Shown here piece after piece: positions 5,010 to 11,455 of a stretch of 23,412 bases of DNA. A program made the position numbers and the translations under genes. The first letter of the stretch is position 1; every line of letters starts with the position of its first letter. Source of the stretch: a virus; the IMG/VR virus record IMGVR_UViG_3300025828_000204, positions 1 through 23,412 of that record. The stretch is one strand, 5' to 3'. The notes below the pieces were generated by a model. That model saw only the letters and a list, made by a program, of their open reading frames with translations. It searched no databases and was not told where the DNA came from.

Positions 5010-6320
5010 ATGAGAACACAACCACAAGATATTATTTCTAAACTTGAAGCAGATAATTCACGTTTGGGCAAAGAAGCAATACTCAAATTAGCACACGAAG
5101 AAGGATTACCAGAATTTTTTGAGGGTCTTACAATGGCACTTGACCCACTGGTAACATTTGGAGTTAAACAGGTTCCTACAAAAGATGAAGTAATTTCTGC
5201 ACAAGGTTGCGAATGGAAAATTTTTAAAGAACTTGCAAACAAACTTATTGCAAGAGAACTTACAGGACATGCGGCACGAGATGCTATTAATCTTGTAATG
5301 AGTTCAGCAACAGCAGAACAGTGGAACGGTTGGTACCGTAGAATTCTTATTAAAGATTTACGTTGTGGTGTAAGTGAAAAAACAGTTAATAAAGTAGCAC
5401 CAGGTACTGTGCCTGTGTTTACATGTCCACTTGCACATGACAGTGCAAACCATGAAAAGAAAATGGTGGGTAAAAAACAAATTGAAATTAAACTAGATGG
5501 TGTAAGAGTTATTACAATTATACGAGGTGACAAAGTAGAAATGTTTAGCCGTAATGGTAAACAGTTTCATAACTTTGGTCACATCATTTCGGAGATTGAA
5601 GAAGTTATTAAACAAAAGCCTGCACCTTATGATCTTGTATTAGACGGAGAAGTAATGAGTGCTAACTTCCAAGACCTTATGAAACAAGTGCATCGCAAAG
5701 ACGGCAAGCAATCTGATGATGCAGTACTACACTTGTTTGATATGTGTCCGCTTGCAGACTTTCAAAAAGGTATTTGGGACAAAACTCAATCATTTAGAAG
5801 TCAAGCAGTCAAGGCTTGGGTAGAGCAGAATGAAAGCATTTTAAAGCACGTACAAGCACTTGAATGGGAAGAGGTAGACCTTAGTACTCCCGAAGGTCAA
5901 GAACGCTTTGTAGAGCTTAATAAAGCGGCTGTAGACGGTGGATACGAAGGGGTTATGATCAAAGATATAAATGCTCCTTATGAATGTAAAAGAACACATG
6001 CATGGTTGAAGGCGAAACCCTTTATTGAGATCACACTAAAAGTTGTTGCGGTTGAAGAAGGCACAGGCCGTAATGAAGGAAGATTAGGTGCCATTATTGT
6101 AGAAGGAGAAGACGATGGATACAATTATCGCCTTAACTGTGGGAGCGGTTTCACTGACTCTCAACGTGATGAGTACTGGACTGAACGTGCTAGTCTCATT
6201 GGTCAGCTAGTTGAGATTAGAGCAGATGCTAGAACGAAGTCTCAAGATAGTGAAACGTATAGTCTTAGGTTTCCAAGGTTCAAAACGTTCCGAGGATTTG
6301 AGTCAGGGGAGAAAATCTAA
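5010..6320 (+). CDS. ATP-dependent DNA ligase (436 aa)
   Basis: This enzyme seals nicks in duplex DNA by way of a ligase-AMP intermediate, in phage replication and repair. Nucleotidyltransferase motifs appear in order: motif I KLDG with nucleophile Lys161; motif III FSRNGK (179-184); LDGEV (211-215); EGVMIKD (313-319); motif V-like AWLKAKP (331-337). An OB-fold follows, ending with RFPRFKTFR near residue 420. The N-terminal 150 residues are a helical DNA-binding domain. The length is close to the T4 gp30 type (487 aa), somewhat shorter. GAGAGG precedes the ATG. It has its own promoter and is followed by a small membrane-protein gene. In T4-like phages this enzyme joins lagging-strand fragments. 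Confidence 0.94.
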   Translation: MRTQPQDIISKLEADNSRLGKEAILKLAHEEGLPEFFEGLTMALDPLVTFGVKQVPTKDEVISAQGCEWKIFKELANKLIARELTGHAARDAINLVMSSATAEQWNGWYRRILIKDLRCGVSEKTVNKVAPGTVPVFTCPLAHDSANHEKKMVGKKQIEIKLDGVRVITIIRGDKVEMFSRNGKQFHNFGHIISEIEEVIKQKPAPYDLVLDGEVMSANFQDLMKQVHRKDGKQSDDAVLHLFDMCPLADFQKGIWDKTQSFRSQAVKAWVEQNESILKHVQALEWEEVDLSTPEGQERFVELNKAAVDGGYEGVMIKDINAPYECKRTHAWLKAKPFIEITLKVVAVEEGTGRNEGRLGAIIVEGEDDGYNYRLNCGSGFTDSQRDEYWTERASLIGQLVEIRADARTKSQDSETYSLRFPRFKTFRGFESGEKI

Positions 6321-6355
6321 CATAGTACGTTGGGATTTGGAAAAGGAAGGATAAA

Positions 6356-6724
6356 ATGAGAGAATTTATCTACAACAGTTGGAATGGTGTAATGAATCAC
6401 GATAAAAATCCATTACGTCATATACCAGACTTTAATACACGACACATGGTGATGCAGGTACTTGCATGGATGTGGTGTATTGCTTTTAGTTTAATTGTAG
6501 GTAGTTGGACAGTGTTTGGTGTTAGTGCAGTAGGACACGTTGTTCTACTTGGCGCTATTGCTATTACTGTTGGAACATTTGAAACTGCAAAACGCAAACC
6601 ATATCTGTTTGGCAGTTATCATTCATATGGTAGACAAAGAGGTTACACTATCTATCATGATAAAAAAGGTAATCCACACAAGGTTTACTTTGATGATAAT
6701 GATCCAGGCGGAGAACACGCATAA
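6356..6724 (+). CDS. Small two-helix membrane protein (122 aa)
   Basis: A 122-residue protein with two likely membrane helices, about residues 32-52 (VMQVLAWMWCIAFSLIVGSW) and 56-76 (VSAVGHVVLLGAIAITVG). A soluble, basic and aromatic C-terminal tail follows, with repeated Tyr, His and Gly (YLFGSYHSYGRQRGYTIYHD). It is not recognised as a known family; an inner-membrane position is inferred. A good AAGGAAGG ribosome site lies before the ATG, 36 bases after the ligase stop, so it is probably read from the ligase promoter. Confidence 0.7.
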   Translation: MREFIYNSWNGVMNHDKNPLRHIPDFNTRHMVMQVLAWMWCIAFSLIVGSWTVFGVSAVGHVVLLGAIAITVGTFETAKRKPYLFGSYHSYGRQRGYTIYHDKKGNPHKVYFDDNDPGGEHA

Positions 6725-6736
6725 TCCAAAAAGTTA

Positions 6737-6764
6737 TTGACTTTTACACTTTCTAATATATACT
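6737..6764 (+). promoter_or_regulatory. Sigma70-type promoter before the 434-aa hypothetical gene
   Basis: TTGACT (6737-6742) and TATACT (6759-6764) are separated by 16 bases in the gap after the gene ending at 6724. It has the same extended words (TTGACTTTTA, TATACTGTA) and the same spacing as the promoter at 3872-3899. Confidence 0.75.
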
Positions 6765-6787
6765 GTATATTTTAGTAGGAGATTAAA

Positions 6788-8092
6788 ATGGCATTTACTG
6801 CACTTAAAGGTGTAAAGACCAAACGTAAACAACCTAGAGCAACCGCACGTATTAAACGCGGAGCCAAACTAGCTGAACCTAGTTGGGAAGGTTGGGAAGA
6901 ATGGACAGGCGAGCAATACCATAGAGCTAAAGACGCCGCAAGAGCTTGGTACTATGATAACTTTAAGCCACAGGATTTATATCCTAGTGTTTGGATTTGG
7001 ATGAAAGAACAGGATTATTCTAAAGAAGATATTAAAAACGCAAAATCTGCACCTGCACACACTTTAAGTATTACAGCCGCTATTGTAGCAAAAATGCTAC
7101 TGCGGGGTATGCCTGCTTACAATGAAAAACATGCAAAGTATTGGGAAAGCCTTCCTGGCACTATGGGTGAACTTGCTCCTAGTACACAATTCTTGAAAAA
7201 GCGTATCGAGGATGCTATCAAAGAAGGCAGTACTGTTGTAGAAGAAAAACAGGAAGAAGAGAAAGAAAAGAAGAATGTATATGTTCCAAGTATCCAAGAA
7301 CGCATTACTGAACAATCTAAGAGGGCAGCAGAAAAGATTGACGAATGGTTAGAAGACCACTACAAAGGCGATGTAAAATTTAATCCAAAAGGATTTGATG
7401 TTAAAAAACATTTTGCTGAATATAAAGTTACCCAAGCACATGCTAGGAAAATAAAAGATTTTTATGAATCTGAACTTGCTGAATATAGAGATGTTTTAAA
7501 TATTCCTACCGCAGGGCAACTTAAAAACATGGACGAAAAAGAAGCCGATCTATGGGAACAACTTAAAGAAGGCTATAGTAACAGTACAAAATCAGAGGTA
7601 AAACAAATTATAACTGCTTTAGAAGTTATAATGGATGCTTGTGACTTTATTATTGAACAATCAAAAGCAAATAGAAAAACACGTAAACCTAAGCCTAAAA
7701 GCGCAGATAAATTAGTTGCTAAACTAAAATACAAAAAGCAAGACGATAAATTTAATATTGTCAGCATCAATCCTACAGATATTATAGGAGCAAGTGAGGT
7801 TTGGGTGTTTAATTGTAAAACACGCAAACTAGGCAAGTATGTTGCAAAAGTAATAGATCCGCTAGGTGCTGGCAGAGAAGGCAGTGGGTTAAGTGTAAAA
7901 GGCACTACTATTACACAGTATAATGAAGAAGAAAGTGTACAAAAGACACTGCGTAAGCCCGAAGAACAACTTAAAGAGTTTAAAGGTGCTGGTAAAGTAA
8001 AATTAAGGACATTCCTAGAAGAAATTAAGACCACAGACACAAAACTTAATGGTAGGATCAATCCTGATACGATACTTCTACGCTTAAACTGA
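6788..8092 (+). CDS. Conserved phage hypothetical protein (434 aa)
   Basis: A 434-residue basic, largely helical cytoplasmic protein. The N-terminus is very basic (residues 8-27, KGVKTKRKQPRATARIKRGA), followed by Trp-rich segments (EPSWEGWEEWTGEQYHRAKD, then AARAWYYDNFKP, and YPSVWIWMKEQDY). A Glu/Lys-rich linker lies near residues 150-165, and a more compact C-terminal domain spans about residues 310-434. The basic, aromatic N-terminus could bind nucleic acid, but that is inference. I recall similar uncharacterised proteins in T4-like marine phages. It has its own promoter and an AGGAG ribosome site. It ends in tandem stops TGA-TAA, and the second overlaps a late-promoter word. Confidence 0.78.
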   Translation: MAFTALKGVKTKRKQPRATARIKRGAKLAEPSWEGWEEWTGEQYHRAKDAARAWYYDNFKPQDLYPSVWIWMKEQDYSKEDIKNAKSAPAHTLSITAAIVAKMLLRGMPAYNEKHAKYWESLPGTMGELAPSTQFLKKRIEDAIKEGSTVVEEKQEEEKEKKNVYVPSIQERITEQSKRAAEKIDEWLEDHYKGDVKFNPKGFDVKKHFAEYKVTQAHARKIKDFYESELAEYRDVLNIPTAGQLKNMDEKEADLWEQLKEGYSNSTKSEVKQIITALEVIMDACDFIIEQSKANRKTRKPKPKSADKLVAKLKYKKQDDKFNIVSINPTDIIGASEVWVFNCKTRKLGKYVAKVIDPLGAGREGSGLSVKGTTITQYNEEESVQKTLRKPEEQLKEFKGAGKVKLRTFLEEIKTTDTKLNGRINPDTILLRLN

Positions 8093-8098
8093 TAAATA
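8091..8098 (+). promoter_or_regulatory. T4-type late promoter word GATAAATA
   Basis: GATAAATA matches the NATAAATA form of the T4-like late promoter -10 element and sits just before a structural gene. Known late start sites lie about 5-7 bases after this word, which would place the transcript start at or next to the ATG at 8104. No ribosome site is seen before that ATG. Confidence 0.5.
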
Positions 8099-8103
8099 TT
8101 AGT

Positions 8104-9198
8104 ATGAGCAATATCCATGACATACGAAATGGCTTGACAGCCCTATCAGAAGCAATAGACGCATTACAAAGTCAGCCTTCTCCTCAACCCGAAATTTTAG
8201 ACCGCCAACTAAGCGGTAACAAAATCAACGGTGGAATGATTACAAATTTCAAATCCGTTGGCATTGTTGACGAAGCAAAACAAGTTGCATTAACTGTACA
8301 CAATGACGGTATTACCGTAAAAGCAATGAATGTACAGGATATAAACAATGATTTAAGAATTAATGGTCATCTTAGAGTAAAAGGTGAAATACATGCACAA
8401 AAATTACACGTAGATGAAATAAGTGCAGATGTTCGAAATGAAAGAACTACTCCATTAGAATTCAAAGCTGAAAACAATTCACTTGGTGGAAAAGGTTTGA
8501 TCTGGACTGGATTAGACTACACAAAACAATTTGTTTTTAGAGATACTCCTAATAGATTATGGAGTAGTGAAGATATTGATATTGATCGAGACAAGGTATA
8601 TAGAATTGAACGACTGCCTGTCCTAACACTAAACAGTTTGGGCAATAGTGTTACACAAAGTAATCTTCAAACAGTAGGAACACTGCAAGGACTTAGTGTA
8701 GAAGGTCGTGTTAATATAGATAATTTTGTATTTTGGGACAGTGATAGTGAAAGATTAGGTATTGGAACTGATAGTCCTAATGCTATGGTTTCCGTAAAAA
8801 ATATTGATCATGAGTTTATTATTAATAATACAGAAGATAAAAAATTCAAAGTTGGTACTTGGACTACAAGTGCATTACAAATTGTTACAGACGACACTAC
8901 ACGCATAGAAATTGGTACAGACGGTGCTGTAACTGTAAATAATAAAATGAGCGTTGTTGGCGGGTTAGGGATCGGAGTTAAGAATTTCCCTTCAGATGTA
9001 GATATTACTACTGCTGGACCTGTTAGAATACAAAACAAAAAATTTGAAGTTGGTAATAGTATTCCTGTCAACGGGTCATACAATAAAGGTGACATTATAT
9101 GGAACGACAACCCAGTACCGACAGGACACGTTGGATGGATTTGTATAAGAAATGGTTCTCCGGGAGAATGGAAACTTTTCGGACAAATTCAAAATTAG
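8104..9198 (+). CDS. Fibre-like virion structural protein (364 aa)
   Basis: A 364-residue, Asn/Asp/Val-rich protein with the repetitive beta look of phage fibre shafts. The N-terminal helix (SNIHDIRNGLTALSEAIDAL) may be a trimerising or attachment segment. Short beta modules follow, such as LRINGHLRVKGEIHAQKL and FWDSDSERLGIGTDSPN; the phrase RLGIGTDSPN is typical of tail-fibre and baseplate-fibre proteins. The C-terminus (GSYNKGDIIWNDNPVPTGHV, then GWICI and GEWKLFG) looks like a capping or receptor domain. It follows a late-promoter word and begins a small run of same-strand genes. The exact place in the particle is not known. Confidence 0.75.
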   Translation: MSNIHDIRNGLTALSEAIDALQSQPSPQPEILDRQLSGNKINGGMITNFKSVGIVDEAKQVALTVHNDGITVKAMNVQDINNDLRINGHLRVKGEIHAQKLHVDEISADVRNERTTPLEFKAENNSLGGKGLIWTGLDYTKQFVFRDTPNRLWSSEDIDIDRDKVYRIERLPVLTLNSLGNSVTQSNLQTVGTLQGLSVEGRVNIDNFVFWDSDSERLGIGTDSPNAMVSVKNIDHEFIINNTEDKKFKVGTWTTSALQIVTDDTTRIEIGTDGAVTVNNKMSVVGGLGIGVKNFPSDVDITTAGPVRIQNKKFEVGNSIPVNGSYNKGDIIWNDNPVPTGHVGWICIRNGSPGEWKLFGQIQN

Positions 9199-9476
9199 AA
9201 AATCAAGTTAACATTTGGAGTATGAGTGCAAGAGTTTTGCCAGTGCTATCAATTCTAATGGCTGCAATTTTATATCTTGTAGATGTTAACACATACACCC
9301 AAATGTTTTTTATGGGCGTGGCATTTATGTTTCTTGCTGTTAGTATCACTTGGTGGTGGTGGGTGATGTACGCTATAAAAGATATACATAAAAATATTAA
9401 CATATCTATAAGTCAATTTGACAATATAAGAAAAGATATCAATCAACTACGCAAAGACATCAAAAAGGTAAAATAA
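9168..9476 (+). CDS. Two-helix membrane protein with a C-terminal coiled coil
   Basis: A protein of about 102 residues with two membrane helices: VLPVLSILMAAILYLV and MFFMGVAFMFLAVSITWWWW. The Trp cluster and VMYAIKDI follow, then a heptad-like C-terminus (ISQFDNIRKDINQLRKDIKK) that may form a coiled coil. The frame is open from ATG 9099, but that start would overlap the previous gene by 100 bases. ATG 9168 keeps the soluble segment LENQVNIWS, which looks conserved; ATG 9222 is a third choice. The function is unknown; position after a fibre gene suggests a late protein, possibly in host-envelope interaction or lysis. No clear ribosome site decides the start. Confidence 0.65.
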   Translation: METFRTNSKLENQVNIWSMSARVLPVLSILMAAILYLVDVNTYTQMFFMGVAFMFLAVSITWWWWVMYAIKDIHKNINISISQFDNIRKDINQLRKDIKKVK

Positions 9477-10061
9477 ATGCTGGTTATCGGAAACGGTGAA
9501 AGCAGGTGCGATATTAATCTAAGTGAAGTTAATACAACCAAGATCGGTTGTAATGCTATAGTGCGAGATTTTTTTGTTGATCATTTAGTATGTGTTGACC
9601 GTAGGATGGTAGACGAAGCAAATAATCATTATCAAAATAATTTTAATTTTTTGTATACTAGAGAAGACTGGTTAAAAGAACGTAAGGACTATAAGAACAT
9701 AAACTGTGTTCCTGAATTACCTTTTGATAGACAGGTAAGAGCAGATGATCCATTTAATTGGGGGAGTGGTCCTTATGCTGTTCTTGTTGCTGTAAATGTA
9801 AGTAAGCAAAAAACAATAAAATTACTAGGATTTGATCTATATAGTCAAACTAAAAAAGTAAACAATGTTTACAAAAATACCAATAATTACGATTCTGCAG
9901 AAAAAAGTGCAGTAGATCCTAGATATTGGATATATCAAATAGGAAAAATATTTGCATATTTTCAAAAAATAAATTTTATTGTGTATAATTACAATGAATG
10001 GATCTTACCAAAAGAATGGCAATATCCAAATGTTTCACTTGACAACCTTAATAATTTGTAA
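9477..10061 (+). CDS. DUF115/Cst-I-like (GT42-like) putative glycan-related protein (194 aa)
   Basis: A 194-residue protein with the layout of Rossmann-type proteins related to Maf/DUF115 and GT42 sialyltransferases (Cst-I type). It has an N-terminal nucleotide-binding turn VIGNGESR (residues 3-10), then GCNAIVRDFFVDHLVCVD (24-41), and a characteristic helix/strand SGPYAVLVAV with IKLLGFD (97-120). The substrate is unknown; nucleotide-sugar transfer is only inferred. A glycosyltransferase gene lies 0.5 kb downstream, which suggests glycan or base modification. It starts directly at the end of the previous stop (TAA then ATG), with AAGG upstream, so it is probably co-translated. Its 3' end holds the next promoter. 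Confidence 0.6.
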   Translation: MLVIGNGESRCDINLSEVNTTKIGCNAIVRDFFVDHLVCVDRRMVDEANNHYQNNFNFLYTREDWLKERKDYKNINCVPELPFDRQVRADDPFNWGSGPYAVLVAVNVSKQKTIKLLGFDLYSQTKKVNNVYKNTNNYDSAEKSAVDPRYWIYQIGKIFAYFQKINFIVYNYNEWILPKEWQYPNVSLDNLNNL

Positions 10062-10067
10062 TATAAT
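10039..10067 (+). promoter_or_regulatory. Consensus sigma70 promoter before the QueD-like gene
   Basis: A perfect TTGACA (10039-10044) and a perfect TATAAT (10062-10067) are exactly 17 bases apart. The -35 lies inside the end of the preceding gene. This is the closest match to the bacterial consensus in the window. It should give a leader of about 60 bases before the ATG at 10137. Confidence 0.85.
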
Positions 10068-10080
10068 AAGTAACATATAT

Positions 10081-10130
10081 TAGGACTTGGCGTCAACCCT
10101 ACTAATTCTGCCGCCACAATTATATAGGAG
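10081..10130 (+). promoter_or_regulatory. Possible structured mRNA leader of the QueD-like gene
   Basis: Two helices can be drawn that interlock as an H-type pseudoknot. TAGG (10081-10084) pairs with CCTA (10098-10101), and TGGCG (10088-10092), inside the first loop, pairs with CGCCA (10112-10116). An AGGAG ribosome site follows at 10126-10130. It does not match the preQ1-I riboswitch pattern I know. The stems are short, so it may be chance. Confidence 0.25.
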
Positions 10131-10136
10131 ATAATT

Positions 10137-10616
10137 ATGGCATATTACAGCACAAAAACATACGGACACAACATTGGACTTTCTGCAGTCTTCCGTCAAC
10201 CTAACGCAGATCATTCACACTGTCATCTACTACATGGATATAGTTTACAATTTAAATTTACTTTTGGTTGTTCAGATTTAGATAATAAAAACTGGGCTGT
10301 AGACTTTGGTGGACTTAAACCTTTAAAGGCTTGGCTAGAAGATAACTTTGACCACAAGACATGTGTAGACATTAACGATCCTCACAAACAAGACTTTTAT
10401 AATTTACAGGATAAAGATCTATGTGAAGTAAGAGAGTTTAATGGTGTAGGTGCAGAGAAATTTGCAGAACATGCATGGCGCTTTGCTGATACCCTAGTTA
10501 AAGAAATGAGCAACGGTCGTTGCTGGTGTGAATCAGTTGAATGTGCAGAGCATGGTGCAAACAGTGCAATTTACACCCCCTTTCAAGTACAGAAGATGTC
10601 GTTTGTAGATGGCTAA
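10137..10616 (+). CDS. 6-pyruvoyl-tetrahydropterin synthase / QueD-like enzyme (159 aa)
   Basis: Members of this fold convert dihydroneopterin triphosphate to 6-carboxytetrahydropterin (QueD, 7-deazaguanine route) or 6-pyruvoyl-tetrahydropterin. Visible features are the catalytic-Cys/zinc region HSHCHLLHGYS (residues 26-36, Cys29, His33), WAVDFGGLKPLKAWLEDNFD with HKTC (53-76), and CAEHGANSAIYTP near the C-terminus. The classical HGH zinc motif is HGY here, as I recall for a branch of alphaproteobacterial and phage homologues. The substrate is therefore not certain. It has a consensus promoter and AGGAG before the ATG. Its last 8 bases overlap the downstream glycosyltransferase gene. It may feed queuosine or deazaguanine DNA modification; other genes of that route are not in the window. 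Confidence 0.82.
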   Translation: MAYYSTKTYGHNIGLSAVFRQPNADHSHCHLLHGYSLQFKFTFGCSDLDNKNWAVDFGGLKPLKAWLEDNFDHKTCVDINDPHKQDFYNLQDKDLCEVREFNGVGAEKFAEHAWRFADTLVKEMSNGRCWCESVECAEHGANSAIYTPFQVQKMSFVDG

Positions 10617-11445
10617 GATAGATAAGTCAAAATTCACCAAACAAGAAATTGCAGAGATTAGAGAGAATAAACGCAAACGCAAATTAGAAAAAGAATTTGT
10701 TAGAAAGCAAAAACTCTATAGCGGTAACAGTAATTCGTGTGATAAAAATATTCTAGTATTAAAACACGGTACCAAGTACAGTGTAGACTATGTCAATAAA
10801 ATGTATAACATGGTCAAAGCTAACATGAGCTATGATTTTAATTTTTATTGCATAACCGAAGATCCTATAGGATTAAATCAAAATATAAACGTATTACCTT
10901 TACCTCCTACTCTTGCAGTATCAGGCTGGTGGTATAAACCTTATATTTTTTCGGCAGACTTGCCTATTGAAGGTACTATTTTGTATCTAGACCTTGATAT
11001 GGTTATAGTAGCACCTATAGATAGATTGTTTGATTTTTATCCTGGCCAATATTGTGTTATTAGAGATTTTACTAGGGCAATGAGACCTAATTGGGAAAAA
11101 TATAACAGCAGTGTTGTTAGGTTTGAAAAAGGACAACTTGATTATGTTTGGAAGAAATTTCAAAAAGAGAACACAAACATAATGCGTAGGCATTTTGGAG
11201 ACCAAGATTATTTGTATGAAGAAACAAAAAACAAGGCTAAAATATTTCCTGATACTTGGATTTTAAGCTGGAAGTGGGAAGTTCGAAAAGATCGGAGATG
11301 GAAGCCAGGTGGAACTAGAGGCAATAGAGAATTAGCAACCATAGAAGATGTTAAGCCTCCTGCAGATTGCTGTATAGTTGCTTTTCACGGGGATCCAAAT
11401 CCGCATAGATGTAAGGATCCATTTATACTTGACAAATGGAAATAA
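10609..11445 (+). CDS. GT-A type glycosyltransferase (278 aa)
   Basis: A 278-residue protein with a charged helical N-terminus (about 35 residues, rich in Lys/Arg/Glu) and then a GT-A fold. Visible elements are YCITEDPIGL (80-89), the metal/nucleotide-sugar DXD motif in ILYLDLDMVI (124-133, DLD at 128-130), an acceptor-site-like YNSSVVRF (165-172), FGDQDYLYE (196-204) and a C-terminal HGDPNPH (260-266). These resemble GT8-like enzymes, which transfer sugars from UDP- or similar donors. Acceptor candidates are virion proteins, host glycans or modified DNA bases. It starts inside the end of the QueD-like gene and shares its promoter. No strong ribosome site is seen, which fits translational coupling. 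Confidence 0.75.
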   Translation: MAKIDKSKFTKQEIAEIRENKRKRKLEKEFVRKQKLYSGNSNSCDKNILVLKHGTKYSVDYVNKMYNMVKANMSYDFNFYCITEDPIGLNQNINVLPLPPTLAVSGWWYKPYIFSADLPIEGTILYLDLDMVIVAPIDRLFDFYPGQYCVIRDFTRAMRPNWEKYNSSVVRFEKGQLDYVWKKFQKENTNIMRRHFGDQDYLYEETKNKAKIFPDTWILSWKWEVRKDRRWKPGGTRGNRELATIEDVKPPADCCIVAFHGDPNPHRCKDPFILDKWK

Positions 11446-11455
11446 AGAAGTTAAT

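Noticed and set aside
4991-5533. Long minus-strand frame (180 codons) opposite DNA ligase
   Set aside because: Low-complexity Ser/Leu-rich product antisense to clearly conserved ligase sequence; no signals for expression.
6540-6740. Frame inside the small membrane-protein gene
   Set aside because: It begins only with TTG, has no ribosome site, and is a shifted reading of the hydrophobic segment of the real gene.
7573-8118. Long minus-strand frame (181 codons) opposite the 434-aa hypothetical gene
   Set aside because: Antisense to a gene with promoter and ribosome site; product looks like a shadow translation (Ser/Leu/Ile-rich).
10081-10116. preQ1-I riboswitch before the QueD-like gene
   Set aside because: The needed C-rich loop and A-rich tail pattern is not present; only a generic pseudoknot-like pairing remains.
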